A DNA stretch of 64,000 nucleotides from Streptomyces sp. GS7 (lineage in GTDB: Bacteria > Actinomycetota > Actinomycetes > Streptomycetales > Streptomycetaceae), in NCBI RefSeq assembly GCF_009834125.1, contig NZ_CP047146.1, positions 7,968,501 through 8,032,500 of the forward strand, in the 5' to 3' direction. A program made the translations under genes and the position numbers. Positions within the stretch are counted from its first letter, which is position 1. Each line of letters opens with the position of its first letter. Positions 49,373 to 58,437 of this stretch are shown here, in pieces. A model generated the notes under the pieces. The model was not told the origin of the DNA. It did not search any database and worked only from the letters and a program-made list of their open reading frames with translations.

Positions 49373-50737
49373 TCACAGCTGCCCCCAGCGGCGGATGGCG
49401 GGCGCGACGCGCTGGACCCCGTGCCGGTAGGCGCCGCGGGCGGCCTCGCGGACCGTGTCGCGGGCGAACCGCCGTAGCCCGCCGGCCTCTTGGGGCGCCT
49501 CGGTGTAGCCGGTGAGCGGCGCGCCCTGCGGGTCGAGGCCGTAGCGGGCGAGGATGCCGGGGAGGTAGCCGGGGGCGGTGCGGGGTGTGTAGTACGGGGT
49601 GATCGGCGGCAGCCGGTCGGCGGTGCGCAGCTCGCCGACCCGGTCGCGGGCCGCGTCGAAGGCGTGCTCGTACGCGTCGTGCGGGGCGGCGCCGGGGGCG
49701 CCGGACGCGGCCACTCCCTGGCGGGCCAGCCACGCGGGGTCGGGCTCCGGGCGGCGGCCGGCGTCGAGCTCGTCCCAGGAGACGAGGCAGCCGGAGCCGA
49801 GGAAGTGGTGGTTGCCGAGCGCCTCGCGGATGCCGAGGTCGGTGAGGACCGCGGTGGGGATGCCGCGGTGCAGCGACTCCAGGGCGGCGGTGGAGCTGAC
49901 CGTGACCATCAGGTCGGTGCGGTCCAGGACCTCGCCCATGTTCCCGTACACCAGGCGGCAGTTGGCGGGCAGACCGCCGGGGATCCTGCCGGCGAGCTTC
50001 TGGTAGGGCAGTTCCTCGATGTGCGTGGTGTGCTCGCCGGGTCTGCTGCGCAGCTTGACCAGGACCTCGCGGCCGGGGTTCCGGCGGGCGTGCTCAACCG
50101 CCCTGCGCAGCAGGTACGTTCGGTCGGCACGGTTCTCCGGGACGGAGGGCTGGGCGGCGAACACCACGGTGTACGGGGTGTGTTCGCCGCCGTAGGGCGC
50201 GCCGCCGAGGAACGGCAGTGCGCACTCCACGACGCTGCCGGTGGCGGCTCCCACCCCGTGGTAGACCTCGCGGAACCGCTCCGCGTCGTGGCGGGAGTTG
50301 GCGAGCACCACGTCCGCGCCGTGCCGCAGCAGCAGGCCGTCGGCGAGCTTCTCGTAGACCACGCCGACGTAGCCGGTGACGACGACCGGGCGGCGTTCGG
50401 CGCCCCGCCAGGCGCGGGCGAGACCGTGCAGCATCGCCTGCACCGCACCGCCCACGCAGGCCAGCACCACTACGTCGCAGCGGTCCGGTCCGGTGCCGCG
50501 GGCGGCGCGCTCCATCGTGTCCAGGAAGTCGATTCCCCTGATTTCCCGCAGCGCGTCCGCGCGGGCACCGACCTCGTCGAGCTGGCGGACCGTGGGGGTG
50601 GCGCGGCCGCGGAGCAGATAGCCGTCGAGCCGGCTGCCCGGTTGGAGGCGGTACGCTGTCAAAGCGCCCCATTTCCACCGGGTGTCCGAGTCGGCGAGCA
50701 CCGCGACCCGCGGCGGGGAATCGGTACGTGATGGCAC
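49373..50737 (-). CDS. Putative glycosyltransferase of the nonulosonate cluster (DUF6716-like)
   Basis: 454 residues. It looks like a GT-B-type transferase: ADSDTRWKWGALTAYRLQPG at the start, VVVTGYVGVVYEKLADG in the first half, LVKLRSRPGEHTTH (a basic donor-binding strand similar to KPHP) and VTVSSTAALESLHRGIPTAV in the second, as in polysialyl- and CDP-glycerol-type transferases. I recall homologues called DUF6716 putative glycosyltransferase. The GTG at 50737 is chosen because TAGCGT lies seven bases upstream, giving a leaderless start. It is the first gene of the minus-strand operon and is divergent from a GT2 gene. Confidence 0.8.
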   Translation of the reverse strand: MPSRTDSPPRVAVLADSDTRWKWGALTAYRLQPGSRLDGYLLRGRATPTVRQLDEVGARADALREIRGIDFLDTMERAARGTGPDRCDVVVLACVGGAVQAMLHGLARAWRGAERRPVVVTGYVGVVYEKLADGLLLRHGADVVLANSRHDAERFREVYHGVGAATGSVVECALPFLGGAPYGGEHTPYTVVFAAQPSVPENRADRTYLLRRAVEHARRNPGREVLVKLRSRPGEHTTHIEELPYQKLAGRIPGGLPANCRLVYGNMGEVLDRTDLMVTVSSTAALESLHRGIPTAVLTDLGIREALGNHHFLGSGCLVSWDELDAGRRPEPDPAWLARQGVAASGAPGAAPHDAYEHAFDAARDRVGELRTADRLPPITPYYTPRTAPGYLPGILARYGLDPQGAPLTGYTEAPQEAGGLRRFARDTVREAARGAYRHGVQRVAPAIRRWGQL

Positions 50738-50925
50738 GTCGAAGACGCTAGGAAGGCCCGGGGCTCCGCGGGCCAACTGGGAAGCAACAAAGGGTAAACA
50801 GCGCACCGACGGATTCCGAACCCGCCCGATTATCGACCCGGTTAACCGTCCCGCCATTCTTCGTTCACCGTGAAGTACGCAGTGCGTCAAGACGAATGCC
50901 GGGCGCCGGACCTAACGTCACGCGG

Positions 50926-51906
50926 GTGGTTAAGCTCTCCGTCATCGTGCCGTTCTACAACGTGCAGACATACGCGCCCGACACCCTGAAAAGCCTGGCG
51001 GCGAACTCGCGCGAGGACTTCGAATTCCTGCTCGTCGACGATTGTTCACGCGACGAGACCCCGCAGATCCTCGCGTGCGCCGAGCGCGACCTGCCGGGCG
51101 CCCGGGTGCTGCGGCACGAGAAGAACGGCGGCCTGGCCACCGCCCGCAACACGGGCCTCGACGCGGCCCGCGGCGAGTACGTCACCTTCCTCGACGGCGA
51201 CGACTGGCTGGCTCCCGGATACCTCCCCGAACTCCTCGGCGTGATCGAGGAGTTGGGGTGCGACTTCGTGCGCACCGACCATGTCCAGTGCACCGCCAAG
51301 GCCCGTACCGTGCACCGCGTCCCGCACGGCCGGCGCGGCGTGGTGCTGGACCCGCGGGCGGCGATCCTGCCCGCGGACCGCTCCACCTCGGTCGACTACG
51401 CCTACGCCTGGGCCGGTGTCTACCACCGCCGGCTGCTGGACGACGGAGTACTGCATTTCCGCGACGGACTGCGCACCGCGGAGGACCGCCCGTGGATCTG
51501 GCGGCTGCACCGCGAGGCGCGGTCCATGGCGGTGACCGGTCTGCTCGGGGTCTTCTACCGGCGCGGCGTGGCGTCGTCACTGACCCAGATCGGAGACGTA
51601 CGGCAATTGGACTTCATCCGCGCGTTCGACCAGGTGATCGAGGAAACCGCACAGGATCGCGATGCGCATCTCCTGCTGCCCAAAGCGGTGCGCACCTATT
51701 GCGCGATCATTTCCCACCACCTCGGCTCGATCGAACGATTCGAGCCGCCGGTGGCCCGTAAATTGCGCGCGATGAGCGCGGCGGCCATGAAACGCATGCC
51801 GCAGGACGTACTGAAGGAAGCCCTGGATTCGATGGACGTACAGCGCGCGTCCCGGCTGCGTCGGCTGCGCCGCCGCCCCTCCCCCACGGCGGAGGTCGCC
51901 GCCTGA
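50926..51906 (+). CDS. Family 2 glycosyltransferase
   Basis: 326 residues with the GT-A nucleotide-sugar fold: LSVIVPFYNVQTYAPDTL at the N-terminus, LLVDDCSRDET, ARNTGLDAARGEY and the metal-binding DGDDWL, then the catalytic EDRPWIWRLH (usual ED motif). It should add one sugar to the wall polymer. I place the start at GTG 50926, seven bases after a -10-like TAACGT (50913-50918); an ATG at 50896 adds 10 residues that lie over the promoter. It heads the plus-strand operon, whose next gene starts inside its stop codon. Confidence 0.9.
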   Translation: MVKLSVIVPFYNVQTYAPDTLKSLAANSREDFEFLLVDDCSRDETPQILACAERDLPGARVLRHEKNGGLATARNTGLDAARGEYVTFLDGDDWLAPGYLPELLGVIEELGCDFVRTDHVQCTAKARTVHRVPHGRRGVVLDPRAAILPADRSTSVDYAYAWAGVYHRRLLDDGVLHFRDGLRTAEDRPWIWRLHREARSMAVTGLLGVFYRRGVASSLTQIGDVRQLDFIRAFDQVIEETAQDRDAHLLLPKAVRTYCAIISHHLGSIERFEPPVARKLRAMSAAAMKRMPQDVLKEALDSMDVQRASRLRRLRRRPSPTAEVAA

Positions 51907-53273
51907 TGCCGAACCGGCCCTGTACCCAGATCTTCCTGGCGTCGACGCTCTACGGCGCGGCGACGCTGGCCGCCGCGCTGGACGCGGACCGCTTCCCCGC
52001 GGCCGACCGCCGACTGCTGCTGCTCAGCAACAACGCCACGACCCCGGAGACCACCGCCTCGCTGGACACCATGCCGGGCTTCGCGCGGCTGCGCGGCCGG
52101 TTCGACCGGGTGCTGTCCTGGAACGAGACGATCCGCCCGTTCCACCCCGGCGGCTGGTCGCCGCGCGCGGACGATGTCCCCCTGTGGGAGCGGTACTTGA
52201 GGATGCTGTGGGACCTGGGCGACGACCGGATCGAACTGGTCGTGGAGTCCATCCAGGTCAGCCCTGCCCTCGCGCTGGCCCAGCTCTTCCCGGAGGCGTC
52301 GGTCGACGTCTACGCGGACGGCCTGATGAGCTACGGCCCCACCCGCAACAAGCTCGATCCGCTCGTCGGCACCCGCATCACCCGGCTGCTGCACCTGGAC
52401 CTCGTCCCGGGGCTGAAGCCGCTGCTGCTCACCGAGTTCGGCGTCGAGCCGGAGACCGTGCCGACCGGGGCCTTCACCAAGGTGCTGGCCGAACTCGCCG
52501 AGGACGCCGACGAGTCGGCCGACCTCGACGGCCTGCCGGAAGGCGCCGCGCTGCTCCTGGGCCAGTACCTCTCGGCGCTGTCCATCCTCACTCCCCAAGA
52601 GGAGGAGGAGCTGCATGTGCGGATGGTGCGCGGCGCCGTCGAGCGCGGCCACCGCGAGATCGTCTTCAAACCGCATCCGTCCGCACCGGCCCGCTGGTCG
52701 CGGCTGCTGGAGCGGGAGGCGGAGCGGCTGGAGATCTCCCTGACGGTGCTGGACCGCCCGGTCCTGGCCGAGGTGCTCTACCAGCGGATGCGGCCCGCAC
52801 TGGTCGTCGGCTGCTTCTCCACCGCACTGCTGACCGCCTCCGCGTTCTACGGCCTGCCGGTCGCGCGCACCGGGACCGGGCTGCTGCTGGAGCGGCTGAC
52901 GCCGTATCAGAACAGCAACCGGGTGCCGGTGACGATCGTGGACGCGCTGGTGCCCGGCCTCGACGACCGGAGCGCGTCGCCGCGTCCGGCGGGCACCCCG
53001 GAGGACATCTCCGGCCTGGTCACCGCCGTCGGCTACGCGATGCAGCACCAGATCTACCCGCAGCTGCGCCCGGCCGCCGAGCGCTATCTCGCGGCCCATC
53101 TCGACCCGTACACCCGGCGCTACTTCAAGCGCCGCCGGCTCACCGCGCTGGCGCTGCCCGGCGCGCTCCCCTCCCAGCTGTCGTTCATCCCGCGCAACGC
53201 CACCGTCCGCCGGGTGGCGCGCCGGGCACGGGCCGTACAGCGCCGACTGAAGAAGCGGGCCGCGTTCGGATGA
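51906..53273 (+). CDS. Alpha-2,8-polysialyltransferase family protein
   Basis: 455 residues. The N-terminal half begins IFLASTLYGAATLAAAL and has DVYADGLMSYGPTRN; the C-terminal half has the family hallmarks EIVFKPHPSAPAR and GCFSTALLTASAFYGL (compare KPHP and the S-T/S-S pair of bacterial polysialyl- and CDP-polyol transferases), which bind the CMP donor. It would polymerise the nonulosonic acid, here probably Kdn. The ATG overlaps the previous stop codon in TGATG, so translation is coupled. Ends inside the start of the acyltransferase gene. Confidence 0.88.
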   Translation: MPNRPCTQIFLASTLYGAATLAAALDADRFPAADRRLLLLSNNATTPETTASLDTMPGFARLRGRFDRVLSWNETIRPFHPGGWSPRADDVPLWERYLRMLWDLGDDRIELVVESIQVSPALALAQLFPEASVDVYADGLMSYGPTRNKLDPLVGTRITRLLHLDLVPGLKPLLLTEFGVEPETVPTGAFTKVLAELAEDADESADLDGLPEGAALLLGQYLSALSILTPQEEEELHVRMVRGAVERGHREIVFKPHPSAPARWSRLLEREAERLEISLTVLDRPVLAEVLYQRMRPALVVGCFSTALLTASAFYGLPVARTGTGLLLERLTPYQNSNRVPVTIVDALVPGLDDRSASPRPAGTPEDISGLVTAVGYAMQHQIYPQLRPAAERYLAAHLDPYTRRYFKRRRLTALALPGALPSQLSFIPRNATVRRVARRARAVQRRLKKRAAFG

Positions 53274-54430
53274 CCACCACCACACAACCGACCGGCACCC
53301 GCCCCGCGGCGCCGCACTCCACCGCCGCCACCGCACCCGACGCCGCGCCACGCGACCGCGGCAAAGAGGGCGGTGCCGCCCGGCTGCGCGCACTGGACGG
53401 ACTGCGGCTGATCGCCGCCCTGATGGTCGCCGGGTACCACTACGGGGGCCGCAGCGGCGACATATCCCGCGCCTGGGGCGGCTCGCCGGCCCATCAGTTC
53501 CCTTATGTCTCGGGGCTGTTCGCGTACGGCTGCCTGGGCGTGCAGATCTTCTTCGTGATCAGCGGCTTCGTGATCTGCCTGAGCGGCTGGGGGCGGACCC
53601 TGCGCTCCTTCGTCGCCTCCCGGATCTCCCGTCTCTACCCGGCGTACTGGGCCGCGGTCCTGCTGGTCACCGCCGTCTTCGCGCTCCCGTGGGTGGTCTA
53701 CAAGGCGCTGTCGCCCAGCGAGGTGCTGACGAACCTGACCATGCTCCAGTACCCGCTGGGGGTGCACCGCGTCCTCGGGGTGTGCTGGACGCTCTGGGCC
53801 GAGATGCGGTTCTACGCGCTCTTCGCGCTGTGCGTGGTGCTGCCCGGCGCCACCCGCGGCCGGGTGGTCCTCTTCTGCGCGGGCTGGACCCTCGCCGCGG
53901 CGCTGGCCCAGTCGGCCCACGAGCCGTTCCTCAACGTCGTACTGATGCCGCAGTACGCCCCGTTCTTCATCGGCGGGGTCGGCCTCTACCTGCTGCACCG
54001 CTACGGCCCGCGGGACCCGGTCGCCTGGACGATCGTGCTGGTCAGCTGGCTGATCGGGCAGCACTACGCGGTCGCCGGCCTCTGGCACCCGGCGTCGGTG
54101 CACGCCTTCTCCTACCGCTCGGCCGTCGGCATCGTCGCCGTCGTCACCGCGGGCTTCGCGCTGGTCGCGGCCATAGCGCTGGGCAAGCTGCACTGGGCGA
54201 ACTGGCGCTGGCTGACCGTCGCCGGGGCGCTGACCTACCCCTTCTACCTCGTCCACGAGCATCTGGGCTGGGTCGTGATCCACGCCCTGCACCACGGCGC
54301 CGGACTGCCGTCCTACGCCACCCTGCTGCTGACCGTCGGGCTGATGCTGGTGCTGGCGTGGGTGATGCACCGGTGGGTGGAACGGCCGCTGACGCCGCGG
54401 CTGCGGCGGGCGATCGACCCCCGCCGCTAG
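53270..54430 (+). CDS. Acyltransferase-3 family membrane protein
   Basis: 386 residues. A Thr/Ala/Pro-rich N-terminus of about 37 residues precedes ten or so membrane segments. The family start motif is ALDGLRLIAALMVAGYHYGG, with the catalytic histidine in that first segment; FFVISGFVICL and the RISRLYPAYW loop are typical. It probably O-acetylates or otherwise acylates the surface polymer made by the neighbouring genes. The ATG overlaps the previous stop codon in ATGA. Confidence 0.9.
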   Translation: MTTTTQPTGTRPAAPHSTAATAPDAAPRDRGKEGGAARLRALDGLRLIAALMVAGYHYGGRSGDISRAWGGSPAHQFPYVSGLFAYGCLGVQIFFVISGFVICLSGWGRTLRSFVASRISRLYPAYWAAVLLVTAVFALPWVVYKALSPSEVLTNLTMLQYPLGVHRVLGVCWTLWAEMRFYALFALCVVLPGATRGRVVLFCAGWTLAAALAQSAHEPFLNVVLMPQYAPFFIGGVGLYLLHRYGPRDPVAWTIVLVSWLIGQHYAVAGLWHPASVHAFSYRSAVGIVAVVTAGFALVAAIALGKLHWANWRWLTVAGALTYPFYLVHEHLGWVVIHALHHGAGLPSYATLLLTVGLMLVLAWVMHRWVERPLTPRLRRAIDPRR

Positions 54431-54455
54431 CGCCGCCGGCTCCGCCAGGCGCGCG

Positions 54456-55136
54456 TCAACTCCCCGCCCCCGGGCTGCGGTTGGCCTCGATACCGGCGAT
54501 GATGATCCGCAGCCCGGTGCGGAACGCCTCCTCGAAGTCGCCGAACATCTGCCGTCCGGCCTTCGCGGCGAGCGGATAGTCCGCGGCCAGCCGCCGCTCG
54601 CGGTCGGCGGCGTCGTACGCAGGGTCCCGCTCCTGCGGCGCCGCGGGATCGGGGTACACCGACTGCTCCTCTATCACCACGCCGATGGTGAAGTTGTACG
54701 CGGTCCACCAGGCACGCGCCGCCTCGGGCAGCGTGAAGCCGGCCGCGGCGAAGTGGCCCAGGAAGATTTCCAGCGGCGCGGCGAAGCTGTCGTCGGTCAT
54801 CCGCGTACCGCTGATCATCTTGGCCCCGTCGCGGTAGCCGAGCAGGGTCTCGCGCAGCGTGGAGCAGGTGGTCACCAGCATCTCCTGCCAGGTCTCCCAG
54901 ACCTCGCCGGTCCCCGCCCGGTGCTCCGCCACCAGCGGCCCGGTCATCCGGCGGAACATCTCGGTGGCCATCTCGTCCAGCAGCTCCTGCTTGTTCCTGA
55001 AGTGCCAGTAGAGCGCGGGGGCCTGGACGTTCAGCTCCTTGGCGATACGGCGCAGGGTCAGCCCGTCGAGGCCGACGTCGTTCAGCAACCGCAGGGCCGT
55101 GCCGGCCACTCGCTTCCGGTCGATTCGCGAAACCAC
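54456..55136 (-). CDS. TetR-family regulator with TetR_C domain
   Basis: 226 residues. HTH at about 6-50 with LRRIAKELNVQAPALYWHFR, the LYWHF being typical of true TetR-type efflux or modification regulators. The C-terminal domain resembles TetR_C_1. The start is the GTG at 55134-55136. It diverges from an FAD monooxygenase across 38 bp, and two TTAAC-N3-GTTAA palindromes cover the region, so it very probably represses both genes and is released by the monooxygenase substrate. Confidence 0.92.
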   Translation of the reverse strand: MVSRIDRKRVAGTALRLLNDVGLDGLTLRRIAKELNVQAPALYWHFRNKQELLDEMATEMFRRMTGPLVAEHRAGTGEVWETWQEMLVTTCSTLRETLLGYRDGAKMISGTRMTDDSFAAPLEIFLGHFAAAGFTLPEAARAWWTAYNFTIGVVIEEQSVYPDPAAPQERDPAYDAADRERRLAADYPLAAKAGRQMFGDFEEAFRTGLRIIIAGIEANRSPGAGS

Positions 55137-55145
55137 GTTGACAAC

Positions 55146-55158
55146 TTAACACCGTTAA
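55146..55158. promoter_or_regulatory. TetR operator copy 1 (TTAAC-ACC-GTTAA)
   Basis: A 13-bp dyad between the divergent TetR and monooxygenase genes. It overlaps -10-like sequences for both directions (TTAAAT for plus, TTAAGT for minus) and lies next to TTGACA at 55138-55143. Confidence 0.78.
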
Positions 55159-55174
55159 ATGCAGCCTGGAAAGC

Positions 55175-56758
55175 ATGGAACTTAACAACGTTAAAGACAT
55201 CGTTGAGGCCATCCCGGGGGACTCCGCCGACGCCACCGCGACCGCGGCCGTCGACGTACTGATCGCCGGCGCGGGCCCGACCGGCCTCGCCCTCGGCATC
55301 GACCTCGCCCGCCGCGGGGTGCGGGCGCTGCTCGTCGAGCGGCAGCCCGAGTTCTCCCGCGGGGCCCGCGGCACCGGCGTCCAGCCGCGCACCCAGGAGG
55401 TCTTCGACGACCTCGGCGTGCTCGCCGCCGCCCAGGCCGCGGGGGGCCTGTACCCGCCCGTGGCGCTGTGGGAGGACGGCCGGATCGCCCGCACCCACCA
55501 GATGGTCGAGCTGGTCGACCCCACCCCCTCGACCCCGTATTCCAACGCCCTGATGCTCCCCCAGTGGCGCAACCAACAGGTGCTGCACGCCCGGCTGGTG
55601 GAGCTGGGCGGCAGCGTGCTGCTCGGCACCGAACTGCGGGACTTCACCGAGGACCCGGACGGCGTGACCGCCCGGCTGACCGGTGCGGACGGCGCCGTCC
55701 GCACCGTCCGCGCCTCCTATCTGGTGGCCGCCGACGGCGGGCGCAGCACCGTCCGCAGGCAGCTCGGCGTCCAGATGAGCGGCCCGGACCTGCCGCCCGG
55801 CGTCGCGGTCGTCGCGGACGTCCGGATCGACGGCCTGGACCGGGACCACTGGCACCGCTGGACGCTGCCGCCGCACGGCTTCGTCACGCTGCTCCCGCTC
55901 GTCGGCACCGACCTGTTCCAGTGCTTCGCGGCGGCGTCCACCGACGAGCCGGACACCTCCCCCGAGGGCGTCCGCGCCCTGATCGCGCACCACACCGACC
56001 TCGCCCCCGAGCAGGTCCGCGAGGTGGTGTGGGCCTCGGTCTACCGCCCCCGGGCGGGGATGGCGGACGCCTACCGCCACGGCCGGGTCTTCCTGGCCGG
56101 CGACGCGGCGCACATCCACTCGCCCGCGGGCGGCCAGGGCATGAACACCAGCGTCCAGGACGCCTACAACCTCGGCTGGAAGCTCGGCCAGGTGCTGCGG
56201 CACGGCGCCCCCGACAGCCTCCTCGACACCTACCAGACCGAGCGCCGCCCCATCGCGGCCCGCATCCTGGCGACCAGCACCCGGCTGCACCGCTCCGGCA
56301 GCCTGGACCGCGGCCGGGACCTGCACCAGCTCGACATCGGCTACCCCGACAGCCCGCTCACCCGCGAACTGCGCACCGGCCTCCCCGAGGGCGCCCGCAC
56401 CGCCGGCGACCGGGCCCCCGACGCCCCCTGCAGCACCGCCGACGGCACCCCCGCCCACCTCTTCGACGCCTTCCGGGGCCCGCACTTCACCGTGATCACC
56501 CTGGGCAGCACCGATCTTGACGTCGCGTCACTTCCGGGGGCGGGCGACCCGGCGCTGCTCCGCACGGTCAGGGTCGGCGGCCCGGAGCCCGATCTGCTCG
56601 ACACCGACGGGCACATACGGGACGCGTACGGCGCGGGGCCGGCCGTGTTCCTCGTCCGCCCCGACGGCTATATCGCCCTGGCGGCCCCGGCGGTCGGGGC
56701 GACGGCACCGGTGGCGGACGCCCTGGGCACGCACTTCGGCGCCGCGCAGACGGTCTGA
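55175..56758 (+). CDS. FAD-dependent aromatic-type monooxygenase
   Basis: 527 residues of the class A flavoprotein monooxygenase family (PheA/TetX/rifampicin monooxygenase-like). The FAD-binding GxGxxG is VLIAGAGPTGLALGIDLARR, the DG motif lies in YLVAADGGRSTVRRQLG, and the second FAD motif is GDAAHIHSPAGGQGMNTSVQ. The C-terminal 150 residues are thioredoxin-like, as in this family. It hydroxylates an aromatic or polyketide substrate with NAD(P)H and oxygen; a detoxification role is suggested by the divergent TetR gene. The start is the ATG at 55175; about 25 unconserved residues precede the FAD fold, and the second operator lies within them, so a later start is possible. Confidence 0.93.
   Translation: MELNNVKDIVEAIPGDSADATATAAVDVLIAGAGPTGLALGIDLARRGVRALLVERQPEFSRGARGTGVQPRTQEVFDDLGVLAAAQAAGGLYPPVALWEDGRIARTHQMVELVDPTPSTPYSNALMLPQWRNQQVLHARLVELGGSVLLGTELRDFTEDPDGVTARLTGADGAVRTVRASYLVAADGGRSTVRRQLGVQMSGPDLPPGVAVVADVRIDGLDRDHWHRWTLPPHGFVTLLPLVGTDLFQCFAAASTDEPDTSPEGVRALIAHHTDLAPEQVREVVWASVYRPRAGMADAYRHGRVFLAGDAAHIHSPAGGQGMNTSVQDAYNLGWKLGQVLRHGAPDSLLDTYQTERRPIAARILATSTRLHRSGSLDRGRDLHQLDIGYPDSPLTRELRTGLPEGARTAGDRAPDAPCSTADGTPAHLFDAFRGPHFTVITLGSTDLDVASLPGAGDPALLRTVRVGGPEPDLLDTDGHIRDAYGAGPAVFLVRPDGYIALAAPAVGATAPVADALGTHFGAAQTV
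55182..55194. promoter_or_regulatory. TetR operator copy 2 (TTAAC-AAC-GTTAA)
   Basis: The second dyad, centred 36 bp from the first and lying inside the first codons of the annotated monooxygenase frame. Binding would block initiation or elongation. Confidence 0.72.
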
Positions 56759-56805
56759 GTACCGAACTCGGGTGATCTGAGCACCCACACAGGCAATCTG
56801 AGTAC
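56754..56805 (+). repeat. Three TCTGAGTAC-type repeats
   Basis: Units TCTGAGTAC (56754-56762), TCTGAGCAC (56776-56784) and TCTGAGTAC (56797-56805) are spaced by 22 and 21 bp, starting inside the monooxygenase stop codon. Two helical turns apart, they could bind protein on one face of the DNA. Confidence 0.6.
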
Positions 56806-56821
56806 ACGTCAGAAAACGGTG

Positions 56822-56866
56822 GGCGGCCTCGCCGCGGTGCCGATCACGCACCGCGGCGAGGCCGCC
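56822..56866. terminator. Bidirectional terminator between the monooxygenase and gntP
   Basis: A perfect 19-bp stem (56822-56840 with 56848-56866) with a 7-nt loop, one of the longest in the window. Confidence 0.9.
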
Positions 56867-56951
56867 TCGTCCCGGAGCGCCGCCGCGCTCGCCAGGGCTT
56901 TCAGGGCCGCCAGGGCCTCCAGGGCCAGGAGGCCCTGGGGACGGAAAGGCC

Positions 56952-58349
56952 CTAGACGACCAGCGACAGCAGCAGTACCCCCACGATCCCGACCACCGAG
57001 ATCAGCGTCTCCATCACCGACCACGTCTTCAGCGTCTGGCCGACGTCCATCCCGAAGTACTCCTTGACCATCCAGAAGCCCGCGTCGTTGACATGGCTGA
57101 AGAACAGCGACCCGGCACCGATGGCCAGCACCAGCAGCGCGGCGTGGGTGGTGCTCATCTCGGCGGCGAGCGGGGCGACCAGGCCCGCCGCGGAGATGGT
57201 GGCCACCGTCGCGGAGCCGGTCGCGAGCCGGATGGCGACCGCGATCAGCCAGGCCAGCAGCAGCGTCGAGATGTTCCAGTGCTGCGAGATCTCCAGGATC
57301 ATCCGGCCGACGCCGGAGTCCACCAGCGTCTGCTTGAAGCCGCCGCCCGCGCCGACGATCAGCAGCACCCCGGCGATCGGGCCGAGCGACTTCTCGACGG
57401 TGGAGGCGATCCGGCCCCGGGTGAAGCCGGCCGAGCGCCCGAGGGTGAACATCGCGACGACGACGGCGGTGAGCAGCGCGATCAACGGCGACCCGACGAC
57501 GTCGAAGGCCCGCTGGAGGCCGTCCTTCGGGTCGTCCACGACCACGTCCACCAGCGCCTTGGCGAGCATCATCACCACCGGCAGCAGCACCGTGGCCACG
57601 GTGATCCCGAAGCCCGGCCGCTTCTCCAGTTCCTCCGAGGCCCGCTCGGGCACCATCTTCTCGGGCGGGGTGATGTCGACCCAGCGGGCCGCGTACCGCG
57701 AGAACACCGGGCCGGCGATGATCGCGGCGGGTATCGCGATGACGACGCCGAGCGCCAGCGTGACGCCCAGGTTCGCCTTGACCGCGTCGATCGCGGCCAG
57801 CGGCCCGGGGTGCGGGGGAATCAGCCCGTGCATCACGGACAGCCCGGCCAGGGCCGGAATCCCGATCCGCATCAGCGAGAAGTTGCCGCGCTTGGCGACC
57901 AGCAGCACCACCGGGATCAGCAGCACGATCCCGACCTCGAAGAAGATCGGCAGCCCGACGATCCCGGCGATCAGCACCATCGCCCAGGGCATCGCCCGCC
58001 GGCCGGCCTTGGCCAGGATCGTGTCCACGATCTGGTCCGCGCCGCCCGAGTCGGCGAGCAGCTTCCCCAGTACGGCACCCAGCGCGATCAGCACCCCCGT
58101 ACCGGCGACGGTGGTCCCCAGGCCGGTGGAGAAGCTGGCGATGGCCTTGTCGAGCGGGGCCCCGGCCACCGCACCGAGCACCAGCGAGCCGATGATCAGC
58201 GACAGGAACGCATGCAGCTTGAACTTGGTGATCAGCAGAACGATGACGGCGATTCCCGCCAGAACGGCGATGCCCAGCTGCGCATGACCGGCCGTGGTGA
58301 TGGGCGCGGTCGCATCCGCTGCGAGCATCTCGACGCTGAGATGTGTCAC
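56952..58349 (-). CDS. gntP: Gluconate permease (GntP family)
   Basis: 465 residues with about 12-14 membrane segments. Characteristic of the GntP family are LGKLLADSGGADQIVDTIL, VGLPIFFEVGIVLLIPVV, LIPPHPGPLAAID and the C-terminal NDAGFWMVKEYFG. It imports gluconate by proton symport. The start is the GTG at 58347-58349 with AAGGGAA upstream. It lies 88 bp behind the gluconokinase gene in the same direction, forming the gluconate operon, with the GntR-type regulator divergent. Confidence 0.95.
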   Translation of the reverse strand: MTHLSVEMLAADATAPITTAGHAQLGIAVLAGIAVIVLLITKFKLHAFLSLIIGSLVLGAVAGAPLDKAIASFSTGLGTTVAGTGVLIALGAVLGKLLADSGGADQIVDTILAKAGRRAMPWAMVLIAGIVGLPIFFEVGIVLLIPVVLLVAKRGNFSLMRIGIPALAGLSVMHGLIPPHPGPLAAIDAVKANLGVTLALGVVIAIPAAIIAGPVFSRYAARWVDITPPEKMVPERASEELEKRPGFGITVATVLLPVVMMLAKALVDVVVDDPKDGLQRAFDVVGSPLIALLTAVVVAMFTLGRSAGFTRGRIASTVEKSLGPIAGVLLIVGAGGGFKQTLVDSGVGRMILEISQHWNISTLLLAWLIAVAIRLATGSATVATISAAGLVAPLAAEMSTTHAALLVLAIGAGSLFFSHVNDAGFWMVKEYFGMDVGQTLKTWSVMETLISVVGIVGVLLLSLVV

Positions 58350-58437
58350 GGCGATTCCCTTGGTTGGACGGAGGGGGAAGGAGGGGGTGCGGGGGGGGTG
58401 GTGAATGCGGGGTGCGGCCCCAGGGGGGCGGAGGGGG

